Shown: positions 53,334-61,447 of the stretch, piece by piece | Numbering within the stretch: the stretch's first letter is position 1 | Layout: every line of letters begins with the position of its first letter | The notes under the pieces: generated by a model | Told to the model about the DNA's origin: nothing | Database searches by the model: none | Seen by the model: the letters and a program-made list of their open reading frames with translations, nothing else | From: Olavius sp. associated proteobacterium Delta 1 | Lineage (GTDB): Bacteria > Desulfobacterota > Desulfobacteria > Desulfobacterales > JAFDCJ01 | Direction of reading: 5' to 3' | DNA: 64,000 nucleotides | Assembly (NCBI GenBank): GCA_902749685.1 | Contig: CACVKW010001488.1 | Span: forward strand, 21,677-85,676 | Position numbers and translations under genes: made by a program

Positions 53334-53420
53334 TCCATCACTGCAGGTGGCTTAGCAACGCGGGCGGCCACAAAAAACAACGTATTTCTAATAAGTTGTA
53401 GAAATTCCGAGACCTTAATT

Positions 53421-53774
53421 ATGCACGAAATGGGCATTGCGCTGCAGATCATTGAAATCGCCACGGCCTCCATTCCGCCGAACCTGGAAGATGTACGGAT
53501 TGAGAAGGTAAATTTAAAAATCGGCCAACTGGCCGCTGTGGTGCCGGATAGTCTGCGGTTTTGTTTCGATGTGGCCGTCAAAGATACGCCGCTGGAAGGT
53601 GCAAAACTTGCTATCGAGGAGTTGCCGGTGGTGGCCAAGTGCAAGGACTGCAATACGCAGTGGACCATCAGCGGTCCGGCGTTCAGCTGCGAGAACTGCG
53701 ACAGTGGATCCCTGGAGATCATTTCCGGGCGGGAACTCGACATCGAATCTATTGAAATTTCAGAAGAGGACTAG
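53421..53774 (+). CDS. hypA: Hydrogenase nickel metallochaperone HypA
   Basis: 117 residues, normal length. MHEMGIALQIIEIA has the N-terminal His2-Glu3 nickel site, and CKDCNTQWTISGPAFSCENCDSG is the zinc site with two CxxC pairs. It passes nickel to [NiFe]-hydrogenase precursors together with HypB in the cytoplasm. hypB starts one base after its stop. No other hyp gene and no hydrogenase structural gene is in the window. Confidence 0.95.
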   Translation: MHEMGIALQIIEIATASIPPNLEDVRIEKVNLKIGQLAAVVPDSLRFCFDVAVKDTPLEGAKLAIEELPVVAKCKDCNTQWTISGPAFSCENCDSGSLEIISGRELDIESIEISEED

Positions 53775-53775
53775 C

Positions 53776-54564
53776 ATGTATCTCGATAAACTCTATAGAA
53801 CCCGGCGATGTTACCATCGTTCGGATACCCATCACCATCATCCGCATTCACACCCGGAAGACAGCGGTCCCGGGATTACCACAAAAAAAAGCGGTACCCG
53901 TGAAATCAAGGTTGTGAGGCGCGTTCTGGACGTTAACGAGAAAATGGCCGATGAGAATCGGAAGGTGTTTGCCGAAAAAGGTATTTTTGTCGTCAATGTC
54001 ATGAGTTCACCGGGTTCCGGCAAGACCACCACTTTGCAAAAAACGCTGGCTCACATCATGCCGGAAATCAAATCCGCGGTGATTGTCGGCGATATCTGCA
54101 CCACCAATGATGCCGATCGACTGGCTGTCAGCGGTGCGCCGGTCGTGCAAATCAATACCGATGAATTCGGCGGTGATTGTCATCTGGCCGCCCACGTGAT
54201 TGAAAAGGCCGTCGGAGGGCTGGAACTGGATGAGATTGATCTTTTGATCGTCGAAAATGTCGGCAATCTGGTCTGTCCGGCAGAATTCGACATCGGTGAA
54301 GATGCACGCGTGGTCGTTTTAAGTGTAACGGAGGGTGAAGATAAGCCGGTAAAATATCCGTTGATGTTCAGGCAGTGCGAAGTGGCGCTGCTGAATAAAA
54401 TTGATCTGCTGCCCTATCTGGATTACGACAAACAAGAAGCCATCGACTGCATTCACCAGGTTCATCCCAAGATGCCGATTTTTGAGATATCCGCTAAAAC
54501 CGAGGAGGGTTTTGAGCCCTGGCTGGAGTGGCTGAGAGAGAGGGTTAAACAGAAAACCCTCTGA
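53776..54564 (+). CDS. hypB: Hydrogenase nickel incorporation GTPase HypB
   Basis: 262 residues. A histidine-rich N-terminus (SDTHHHHPHSHPEDSG) is suited to store nickel; the GTPase core has Walker A SSPGSGKTTT, GDICTTNDADRL, the nickel/zinc-binding GGDCHLAAHV at the dimer interface and NKIDLLPYLD for guanine recognition. It supplies energy for nickel insertion into hydrogenase. ATG 53776 with AGAGGA six bases upstream is preferred to upstream in-frame starts inside hypA. The last codons run into a short agggtt/aaccct hairpin. Confidence 0.95.
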   Translation: MYLDKLYRTRRCYHRSDTHHHHPHSHPEDSGPGITTKKSGTREIKVVRRVLDVNEKMADENRKVFAEKGIFVVNVMSSPGSGKTTTLQKTLAHIMPEIKSAVIVGDICTTNDADRLAVSGAPVVQINTDEFGGDCHLAAHVIEKAVGGLELDEIDLLIVENVGNLVCPAEFDIGEDARVVVLSVTEGEDKPVKYPLMFRQCEVALLNKIDLLPYLDYDKQEAIDCIHQVHPKMPIFEISAKTEEGFEPWLEWLRERVKQKTL

Positions 54565-54620
54565 AGTCGGAATTCGGAATGCGGAAGTCGGAAGCAAAGA
54601 GCAGAGCCCATAGGGCATGG
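54565..54620. repeat. Heptad repeat run
   Basis: Units gaagtcg, gaattcg, gaatgcg, gaagtcg, then agagcag, agcccat, agggcat follow the hypB stop. Both sequence families recur elsewhere in the window (44189, 20470; 5326, 29058). Confidence 0.75.
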
Positions 54621-54704
54621 TGTCAAGAAAAAGTCGAATTGAGGAATTCAGAATGGGCAAGCGGAGCTTGAAATTTTAAAACAATTTCCAACGCCTAAGA
54701 ACTC

Positions 54705-55091
54705 CTACCAAACCATTGTCACTTTGTATTTCCTGATTTTTTTATCCTTAGAAATAAGTGGAAGATCTTCCAGTTTTGATTGAGCTATTATTATCCGGTC
54801 GAACGGATCTTTATGGATTTGAGGTAACCGCTCGGTATATAGTGAATGGGAAATTGTAATTGATAGAGGAACGAAACTGTTTGTTGACAATTGCTCAATG
54901 ATAAATGATTCAAAATCACCTATAATTTTCAACCGAGCAAGTCTAGTCTTTATTGCCATCTCCCAGGCACTCGCCGCGCTAAAATAAATTGTGTTTTTGC
55001 TGTCCTCGATTTTTGATTTTGCCTCTATCGAAATTCGCTTGTCATCTAATACAAACCACAAGAATGCGTGGGTGTCCAACAGATATCTCAT
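54705..55091 (-). CDS. PIN-domain toxin (VapC type)
   Basis: 128 residues. YLLDTHAFLWFVLDD opens a PIN ribonuclease domain with the first catalytic aspartate; AASAWEMAIK supplies the Glu, and DPFDRIIIAQS the later aspartates. The DTHxxLW start is that of VapC relatives that pair with Phd/YefM-type antitoxins. It would cleave RNA when free. The start overlaps the antitoxin stop by four bases. It is convergent with hypB and probably a recent passenger. Confidence 0.92.
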   Translation of the reverse strand: MRYLLDTHAFLWFVLDDKRISIEAKSKIEDSKNTIYFSAASAWEMAIKTRLARLKIIGDFESFIIEQLSTNSFVPLSITISHSLYTERLPQIHKDPFDRIIIAQSKLEDLPLISKDKKIRKYKVTMVW

Positions 55092-55324
55092 TGGTAGAAT
55101 TCCTTTAGGATATCATCAGGCAGCGGCGCATCGAAATCATCAGAAATGATTAATTTTCCCTTCGCTGACCCGGGTTTGCGATCCTGGGTTGGTTTTTCAA
55201 AGGGGACGAGTTTGGCTACCGGCTTTCCCGATTTGGCAACAATGACCTCCTCACCGGCAATTACCCGATTGATCAATTTCGATAATTTTGATTTTGCTTC
55301 ATAAATGTTTACCTGGACAGTCAT
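55088..55324 (-). CDS. Phd/YefM-type antitoxin
   Basis: 78 residues. VQVNIYEAKSKLSKLINRVIAGEEVIVAKSGKPVAKLVPF is the DNA-binding N-terminal domain of type II antitoxins of the Phd/YefM group; the acidic C-terminus (DDFDAPLPDDILKEFYQ) would wrap the toxin's active site. GGAGG lies nine bases before the ATG, and a promoter overlapping a palindrome is just upstream, as expected for autoregulation by the toxin-antitoxin complex. Confidence 0.93.
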   Translation of the reverse strand: MTVQVNIYEAKSKLSKLINRVIAGEEVIVAKSGKPVAKLVPFEKPTQDRKPGSAKGKLIISDDFDAPLPDDILKEFYQ

Positions 55325-55350
55325 TTTGAAGTCCTCCGTAGGTTTTATGT

Positions 55351-55380
55351 AATATAGACCAGGTCCTTGACTAGGTCAAG
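55351..55380 (-). promoter_or_regulatory. Promoter with overlapping operator palindrome of the toxin-antitoxin operon
   Basis: On the minus strand TTGACC (55374-55379) and TATATT (55351-55356) are 17 bases apart, ending 27 bases before the antitoxin ATG. A perfect palindrome cttgac-tag-gtcaag (55366-55380) covers the -35 box, a fitting operator for the antitoxin. Confidence 0.75.
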
Positions 55381-55484
55381 TCATAAATGAGAACAGCATA
55401 GCGCCCGGGGCATACGAGTAAGAAAAGGTCGGAAGAGAGAAAGGTCTGATTGCAGATCTTAGAAAGAAGATGTAAGCGCAATTT

Positions 55485-56663
55485 TTAATTGCTTGCCATC
55501 GCTTCTTTCCAAAACGGCGACATCTCCCGCAGACGCTCGATGATGGGGGGCGTTTTTTCGATGACCACCTCGATCTCTTCTTCGGTGGTGTAGCGGCTCA
55601 GGCTGAAACGGATGGAGCCATGGGCTGCGGTAAACGGCACCCCCATGGCACGCAGCACATGGGAAGGCTCCAGGGATCCTGAGGTACAGGCCGAACCCGA
55701 TGAGGCACAAATTCCATACTCGTTCATCATCAGCAGAATCGCCTCGCCTTCCACATATTCAAAGGCAACGCTGCTCGTATTCAACAGACGATGCTCACAA
55801 TCACCGTTAACCATTGACTGGGGAATCTGCGCCAGCAATGTGGCTTCCAGTTTGTCGCGCAGTTTTCCGACGCGCTCGTAACCATTGTCAGCCAGGTGTT
55901 TTTGGGCCATTTCAGCGGCTTTGCCAAGGGCGATGATGGAAGCGACATTCTCGGTGCCGCCGCGGCGGCCATGCTCCTGGTGGCCTCCGATCATATAGGG
56001 GGAAAATTTGGTCCCTTTGCGGATATACAGCACCCCGATCCCTTTGGGGGCGTGGAGTTTATGACCGGAAAGCGACAGCATGTCAACCCCGGTGGTTTTG
56101 ATATCAATTGGAAACTTTCCTGCAGCTTGAACCGCATCGGTGTGAAAGACAATCCCCCGGTCTTTGACTTCGCGCGAAAGCTCTTCCACCGGAAAGATTA
56201 CCCCGGTCTCGTTGTTGGCCCACATCAAACTGACGATGGCGGTTTCATCACTCAGACTTTGATAGAAATAGTCGAGATCCAGTTTGCCTTCATTGTCTAC
56301 CGGCACGAACGTCACCCGGTAGCCTTTTTTAGATAAGGTCTCATAGAGATTTTTGATGGCCGGATGCTCGACGCGGGATGTGATTATATGTTTTTTGTCG
56401 GAATTGGATTCGATGGCTGCCCGGATGGCCGTGCCGTCACTTTCCGTGCCGCAGCTGGTAAATATGATTTCGTCCGGTGATTCCGCACCGATCAGATGGG
56501 CGATATTTCCACGAGCCTGCTTGATTTCAGCAGCTACATCGCCGCCAAACGAATGCATGCTTGACGGGTTGCCGTATTGCTCGGATAAATAGGGCAGCAT
56601 GGCCTCCACCACCTCGGGGGCGACTTTCGTGGTGGCATTATTGTCCAGATAGATGACGTTCAT
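55485..56663 (-). CDS. nifS: Cysteine desulfurase (NifS type)
   Basis: 392 residues. YLDNNATTKVAPEV is the N-terminal signature, VEHPAIKN and NNETGVIFP hold PLP contacts, SLSGHKLHAPKG the PLP lysine and CASSGSACTSGSLEPSHVL the catalytic cysteine on its short loop. It takes sulfur from cysteine and passes it as persulfide to the NifU scaffold. The ATG overlaps the nifU stop by four bases. With NifU it forms a NIF-type Fe-S assembly system, which in anaerobes serves general cluster assembly and not only nitrogenase; no nitrogenase gene is here. Confidence 0.96.
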   Translation of the reverse strand: MNVIYLDNNATTKVAPEVVEAMLPYLSEQYGNPSSMHSFGGDVAAEIKQARGNIAHLIGAESPDEIIFTSCGTESDGTAIRAAIESNSDKKHIITSRVEHPAIKNLYETLSKKGYRVTFVPVDNEGKLDLDYFYQSLSDETAIVSLMWANNETGVIFPVEELSREVKDRGIVFHTDAVQAAGKFPIDIKTTGVDMLSLSGHKLHAPKGIGVLYIRKGTKFSPYMIGGHQEHGRRGGTENVASIIALGKAAEMAQKHLADNGYERVGKLRDKLEATLLAQIPQSMVNGDCEHRLLNTSSVAFEYVEGEAILLMMNEYGICASSGSACTSGSLEPSHVLRAMGVPFTAAHGSIRFSLSRYTTEEEIEVVIEKTPPIIERLREMSPFWKEAMASN

Positions 56664-57490
56664 TCCTGCACCTCCTCGACGACCAGATCGGGGGATACCA
56701 GTTCCCGCAATTTTGATTCAACATAGTGTTTGAGCGTGATCGGGGATTTGACACAGGATGCGCAATTGCCGCCCATTCTTACTAATACGCGATTGCCGTC
56801 TACATCGACCAGTTCCATTCTGCCGGAATCTTTTTTAAGATTGGGGTTTATTTCGCGCTCGATACTTTCCTCGATCAGTTTGATCTTTTGAAGATTCGTC
56901 AGCGCCGGCGCCCTTTTCTTGGCCGGGCGTTCGGTTCCCAGAATGGAATCGATGATTTCCTGGATGCGATCGTGGCAGTTGCCGCAGCCTCCGCCGGCCT
57001 TGACATAATCGGTGACATCTTCGATCGAGGAAAGGTGATTTTCCCTTACCACCCGGTCGATCTCGACGTCCGTCACCCCGAAACACTCACATACGATTTC
57101 CCCTTCCACTTCTTTTTCGGGTTCACCGAGGTGGCAGGTGATGGCCTTTTCAAGGGCATCGCGGCCCATAACCGAACAGTGCATTTTTTCCTTGGGCAGG
57201 CCGCCGAGATATTCGGCGATGTCGTCGTTGGTAATATTTTTTGCTTCGTCCAGCGTGAGTCCTTTTACCATTTCAGTCAGCGCAGAGGACGAGGCAATCG
57301 CACTGGCACAGCCAAATGTCTGGAAAGTGGCGTCATTTATTTTGCCGTTTTCATCCAGTTTGAAATAAAAAGTCAAGGCATCACCACATGCGATGGATCC
57401 CACCTCTCCGACGCCGTCCGCGTCTTCCATAATACCGACGTTACGCGGATTTAAAAAATGATCTTTAACCTTATCCGTATATTCCCACAT
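56660..57490 (-). CDS. nifU: Fe-S cluster scaffold NifU (three-domain)
   Basis: 276 residues with the full NifU architecture. The N-terminal IscU-like domain has GSIACGDALTFYFKL, TFGCASAIASSSALTE and the third cysteine in KMHCSVMG; the central domain has CECFGV and GGGCGNCHD, the permanent [2Fe-2S] site; the C-terminal Nfu domain has GGNCASCVKSP. It assembles clusters with sulfur from NifS in the cytoplasm. GGAGG precedes the ATG, and the 5' leader contains a palindrome. The pair nifU-nifS is the whole operon. Confidence 0.96.
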   Translation of the reverse strand: MWEYTDKVKDHFLNPRNVGIMEDADGVGEVGSIACGDALTFYFKLDENGKINDATFQTFGCASAIASSSALTEMVKGLTLDEAKNITNDDIAEYLGGLPKEKMHCSVMGRDALEKAITCHLGEPEKEVEGEIVCECFGVTDVEIDRVVRENHLSSIEDVTDYVKAGGGCGNCHDRIQEIIDSILGTERPAKKRAPALTNLQKIKLIEESIEREINPNLKKDSGRMELVDVDGNRVLVRMGGNCASCVKSPITLKHYVESKLRELVSPDLVVEEVQE

Positions 57491-57511
57491 AAAATCCTCC
57501 TAGCTTGAACA

Positions 57512-57527
57512 GTTGGTTCCAACCAAC
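57512..57527 (-). promoter_or_regulatory. Palindrome in the nifU leader and candidate promoter upstream
   Basis: gttggtt-cc-aaccaac (57512-57527) is a perfect 7-base inverted repeat with a two-base centre, 22 bases before the nifU start codon. Farther upstream on the minus strand TTGACA (57597-57602) with a weak ATTGTT 17 bases on could be the promoter. The palindrome may be an operator or a leader hairpin. The rest of the 309-base spacer to 57799 shows nothing more. Confidence 0.5.
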
Positions 57528-57799
57528 CCTTTTTTCAAAATAATCATCTATTTTTAAAAGAAAAGTTGAAACTAACAATAATGATAAATGTTCAGCTGTC
57601 AAGGCGGGTTAGATGTTGTTTTATAGCGACCGGCATGGCTGAATTTGCAGCAAAAATACGGCATGGACAACCCGGTATTGTTCGTTTATAGTGTATGAGC
57701 CACAGGAATTGAAAATGTTACGATAAGTTTGCCAAGGCATACCCACTTTGCGACAGTTCAACCCATTATCTGTTTAACTTGCAAAACCGGAGGTGAATC

Positions 57800-58660
57800 A
57801 TGAAAACCTCAAACGTCAGAAAAGCCATGTTTGCGGGGAGCTGGTACCCCTCCAGTGCTTCCGAATGTGAGAGGGAAATCACCAGTTTCCTAAAAGAGGG
57901 CAAGAATCTCAAAACACCGGATCGTAGACTTGTGGGCGGCATCGTGCCGCATGCCGGGTGGTATTTTTCAGGCAGCATCGCCTGCAACGTCATCAGTCGT
58001 TTAAAAAGCAAAGACACGCCGGATGTGATTGTGGTTTTTGGCATGCACCTGCACCCCGATTCCCGCTGTTATTTAATGACCGAAGGCGCTTGGCAGACGC
58101 CTTTTGGAGAAATTCCGGTGGAAGAGAGTCTGGCAGCAGAGCTTGTTAAAAACTTTTCATTTACCCTGGAAACACCGGATCGCTTTAGCCAGGATAACAC
58201 CGTTGAACTGCAATTACCATTTATCAAGTACTTCTTTGAAGATACTAAAATAGTTGCCATGGGCGTACCGCCCAGCAAAAGTTCCCTGGAAATCGGCAAG
58301 TCAGTGATTGGCCTTGCAAAAAAATTGGGTCTGACAGCTAAAGTCATCGGGTCCACGGATTTAACCCATTACGGTGCCAATTACGGATTTACCTCCAAGG
58401 GTAGGGGCCAGAAGGCGGTGGACTGGGTGCGCAGCGTAAACGACCGCCGGGTGATCGATGCCATGCTGGCGTTGGAACCGGAAAAAGTAATCAGCGAAGC
58501 GCTGGCAAGTCAGAATGCCTGCTGTGCCGGGGCCGCGGCGACCGCCATCAAGGCCGCCAAAACTCTGGGTGCGAATCAGGCCGATGAGATTGCCTACACC
58601 ACCAGTTATGACAAATCACCGGGGGACAGTTTTGTGGGGTATGTGGGGGTTGTCATGTGA
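57800..58660 (+). CDS. MEMO1-family protein (AmmeMemoRadiSam system protein B)
   Basis: 286 residues. VRKAMFAGSWYPSSASECEREI at the N-terminus, GGIVPHAGWYFSGSIA, FGMHLHPDSR, DNTVELQLPFIKYFF and GSTDLTHYG are the conserved blocks of MEMO proteins, with histidines in the place of the metal site of related dioxygenases. Bacterial members usually accompany an AMMECR1 protein and a radical SAM protein (AmmeMemoRadiSam); neither is adjacent here. GGAGGTGA precedes the ATG. Biochemical role is not established. Confidence 0.93.
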   Translation: MKTSNVRKAMFAGSWYPSSASECEREITSFLKEGKNLKTPDRRLVGGIVPHAGWYFSGSIACNVISRLKSKDTPDVIVVFGMHLHPDSRCYLMTEGAWQTPFGEIPVEESLAAELVKNFSFTLETPDRFSQDNTVELQLPFIKYFFEDTKIVAMGVPPSKSSLEIGKSVIGLAKKLGLTAKVIGSTDLTHYGANYGFTSKGRGQKAVDWVRSVNDRRVIDAMLALEPEKVISEALASQNACCAGAAATAIKAAKTLGANQADEIAYTTSYDKSPGDSFVGYVGVVM

Positions 58661-58917
58661 TTCAGATCGAATGTAATTTGGGCTGCATTTGCGGCACCAA
58701 ACCCCACAAGAGAGAAGATCAGACCGAAAAGGTGTATCCTTTTATCATTCTTCCCGCCTCCTTATTTCTTTAGCTCCACTAGGTATAGATATACTTTGAA
58801 ACCATTGAAATCTAATACAGATAACAAAAAATCAAGCAGCCGAAAACCCGTAAAAAATATTGTTGCGAAAGGGGGTGAGAAACGCTAATTTAGAAGCCCT
58901 CCGAGACCCCCAATTTT

Positions 58918-58933
58918 GCCACTTTAAAGTGGC
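58918..58933. repeat. Perfect 16-base palindrome in a gene-poor spacer
   Basis: gccactttaaagtggc is perfectly self-complementary. It lies in the 690-base spacer 58661-59347 in which I find no gene I can support. A minus-strand frame of 67 codons (58832-59035) passes through it but matches no family I recognise. Confidence 0.5.
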
Positions 58934-59103
58934 TCCACTGCGCCGGACATGGGTGGCTCCATCAGGGCGATCATTAGCAGTCAACAAAATACGGCAAAAT
59001 AAGTGACGGATTTTGTCTAATCCAAGCCTTGCCAAATTTAGATTTATAACTGAAATTGACTTTAGTTTTCGTTCATAATAGAATTAACTGATTGGTGTCT
59101 TTA

Positions 59104-59165
59104 TCGATTACATTGGTTTTTGTTTAAAATTCAATTAGTTGTGCTAATTTCCCCAATGTAATCGA
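59104..59165. repeat. Perfect 13-base inverted repeat
   Basis: tcgattacattgg (59104-59116) and ccaatgtaatcga (59153-59165) are exact reverse complements separated by 36 AT-rich bases. It is located about 180 bases before the cysQ-like gene. There is no T-run after it, so it is more likely an operator pair, recombination site or small element end than a terminator. Confidence 0.6.
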
Positions 59166-59347
59166 CAGGGCGGAGCTGTATTTTGATCCATGACTCAACC
59201 TTTCAATTACAAACCAAAGATCCTAACCATCGAAACGGTCTAAACGAACATAACGAACCGACAAGCTTCAGACGTGAGAAATCATTGATCAGTTCGAGGG
59301 GATATCGATTGATTCCCAGCGCTTGAACTGAAAGGAGCATCACATAG

Positions 59348-60214
59348 ATGAGCGATAAAATATATCTGTTAACATCCATTCAGGCTGCTATTCATGCTGG
59401 AACTGCAATTCTCGATGTCTATCGGTCGACTGAATTCGAGATAGAAGAAAAAGCTGATAATTCCCCACTAACTTTAGCAGACAGGCGTTCGCACGAAGTT
59501 ATAGTTGATTATCTGGCAAAATTCGATATTCCGATCTTGAGCGAGGAAGGTCGGGATATACCCTACCAGGAGAGGAATAAGTGGGATACATACTGGTTGA
59601 TTGACCCCCTGGACGGAACCAAAGAATTTATCAAGAAAAACGGCGAATTTACCGTCAATATCGCAATGATCCACCAAAATAAACCGATTGACGGTGTTGT
59701 ATATGTGCCTGACAGGGACACGCTTTATTTTGCGTCGACTGAAATCGGCTCATACAAAGCTGATGCACATAAAATAGCCGGATTGTTAGATGGACAAAGT
59801 GAAAGGCCGGATCAATCAGCCGGGTTGTCAGACAGTGGCGCCAATCAAAGGTTAAAGGATTTGATTGATTTATCAACAATCCTGCCCATCAACCCGTCAA
59901 CCAATCGACCATACACCATAGCCGGGAGCCGCTCCCACGCAACGCCGGAGCTTGAAGCCGTTGTAGAGGAAAAAAGACGGGAGCATGGCAAAGTTGAATT
60001 TATCTCGGCCGGTAGTTCTCTAAAACTTTGTCTGGTAGCCGAGGGCCGGGCGGACATCTATCCGCGGACGGGCCCCACCATGGAGTGGGATACTGCGGCC
60101 GGCCAGACTGTCGTCGAATGCTCCGGAGGTAAGGTATATAAGTATGATACCGAAGAACCCCTCAACTATAATAAAGAAAATTTACTGAATCCGTGGTTTG
60201 TGGCCGTTCGTTAG
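59348..60214 (+). CDS. cysQ: 3'(2'),5'-bisphosphate nucleotidase (CysQ family)
   Basis: 288 residues of the inositol-monophosphatase superfamily. ILSEEGRDI and WLIDPLDGTKEFIKKNGEFTVNIA hold the three metal-binding acidic residues of the CysQ subgroup, and PTMEWDTAAGQTVVE the final one. It probably hydrolyses adenosine 3',5'-bisphosphate, a by-product of sulfotransfer, or a sugar phosphate. A stretch near 150-175 (LDGQSERPDQSAGLSDSGANQ) is an insertion relative to typical members. AAAGGAG lies upstream of the ATG. It precedes a GDP-fucose synthase gene, so a link with sulfated or nucleotide-activated surface sugars is possible. Confidence 0.9.
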   Translation: MSDKIYLLTSIQAAIHAGTAILDVYRSTEFEIEEKADNSPLTLADRRSHEVIVDYLAKFDIPILSEEGRDIPYQERNKWDTYWLIDPLDGTKEFIKKNGEFTVNIAMIHQNKPIDGVVYVPDRDTLYFASTEIGSYKADAHKIAGLLDGQSERPDQSAGLSDSGANQRLKDLIDLSTILPINPSTNRPYTIAGSRSHATPELEAVVEEKRREHGKVEFISAGSSLKLCLVAEGRADIYPRTGPTMEWDTAAGQTVVECSGGKVYKYDTEEPLNYNKENLLNPWFVAVR

Positions 60215-60246
60215 TTAGATGACAGAAGCCAGAGGGTAGATAGCGA

Positions 60247-61296
60247 ATGGAAAAGTCAGCTAAAATTTATGTCGCCGGACATCGGGGTATGGTGGGGTCG
60301 GCAATTGTGCGCAAATTGAAGGCGGAGGGTTACGAGAATATCATTACTCGAAGCCATGCCGAGTTGGATCTTATCAGGCAGGGTCAGGTAGAAGCGTTTT
60401 TTAAGTCAGAGAAACCGGAATTCGTATTTTTGGCAGCAGCCCGGGTTGGGGGAATCTGGGGCAACAGTATTTATCCCGCGCAGTTTATCTACCAAAACAT
60501 TGCCATCCAGACCAACATCATACAAGCATCTTATGAAAATAAAGTGAATAAGTTAATTTTTTTAGGAAGTGCATGCATTTATCCTAAGATATGTCCGCAG
60601 CCCATCAAAGAAGAATATTTGTTATCTGGTTACCTGGAACCCACCAATGAACCGTATGCCATAGCTAAGATCGCAGGACTAAAGATGTGTCAATCCTACA
60701 ACCGTGAGTACCGAACCCGCTATATCAGCGTGATGCCCAACAATCTTTACGGAACCAACGATAATTTCGATCTGGAAACCTCCCATGTGCTCCCGGCCCT
60801 GATTCGCAAATTTTATCTGGCAAAATTGGCATCGGCAGAAGATTGGGAAGGAATCAAAAAAGAAGAAGCGGTATCTGGAGAAATACCTGCTGAGATAAAA
60901 ACTGCGATTGGCCTGGATTCTGTCAGCAACATGCCGGTCCGCCGGCCAACGAATCAGCCATTTGTGGTGCTCTGGGGGACGGGCGCCCCGCGACGTGAAT
61001 TTTTACACGTGGATGACCTGGCTGACGCCTGCGTATTCTTGATGAATAATTATAATGAATCAGAAATTATCAATATCGGATGGGGCAAGGATCAGACAGT
61101 AATGGAACTGTCCGAACTGATCTCCAAAGTAGTCGGCTACAAGGGCGATATCAAGTGGGATACCAGTAAACCGGATGGTACGCCGCAGAAATTGCTGGAT
61201 GTATCGAAATTAACCAAACTGGGTTGGCAGGCCCGGGTTGAGTTGGAGGATGGAATCCGGCAAGTCTATCAATGGTATTTGGGGGAAACCGGTTAG
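60247..61296 (+). CDS. fcl: GDP-L-fucose synthase
   Basis: 349 residues, short-chain dehydrogenase fold. GHRGMVGSAIVRKL is the NADP-binding loop, LAAARVGGIWGN and GSACIYPKICPQPIKEE are family-specific, and PYAIAKIAG has the catalytic Tyr-x3-Lys. It epimerises and reduces GDP-4-keto-6-deoxymannose to GDP-fucose in the cytoplasm. An extra segment around residues 190-235 (KKEEAVSGEIPAEIKTAIG) is longer than in E. coli Fcl, which has 321 residues. GMD, the enzyme before it, is not in the window. The ATG follows a short heptad repeat run at 60218-60246. Confidence 0.92.
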   Translation: MEKSAKIYVAGHRGMVGSAIVRKLKAEGYENIITRSHAELDLIRQGQVEAFFKSEKPEFVFLAAARVGGIWGNSIYPAQFIYQNIAIQTNIIQASYENKVNKLIFLGSACIYPKICPQPIKEEYLLSGYLEPTNEPYAIAKIAGLKMCQSYNREYRTRYISVMPNNLYGTNDNFDLETSHVLPALIRKFYLAKLASAEDWEGIKKEEAVSGEIPAEIKTAIGLDSVSNMPVRRPTNQPFVVLWGTGAPRREFLHVDDLADACVFLMNNYNESEIINIGWGKDQTVMELSELISKVVGYKGDIKWDTSKPDGTPQKLLDVSKLTKLGWQARVELEDGIRQVYQWYLGETG

Positions 61297-61447
61297 CTCG
61301 TTTGGATTGAGCCGAAGAAACGCAAAAAAAACAACCCCGTTGCTATGGCTCGCTTTTATTTTGAGCTTGTTTTAATCACTATTCGAGGCTGACTCCAATG
61401 AGGTTTTTTAAATATTTAAGATGTGATGCTTGTCTTTTCCGGCTATC

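Noticed and set aside
55485..57490. Part of a nitrogen-fixation cluster
   Set aside because: Only nifU and nifS are present; in anaerobes this pair commonly serves general Fe-S assembly, and no nitrogenase or regulator gene is near.
58832..59035. Minus-strand frame of 67 codons (ends KLAFLTPFRNNIFYGF)
   Set aside because: No family recognised and no good ribosome site; it could be part of a dispersed repeat, but I cannot show this from one copy.
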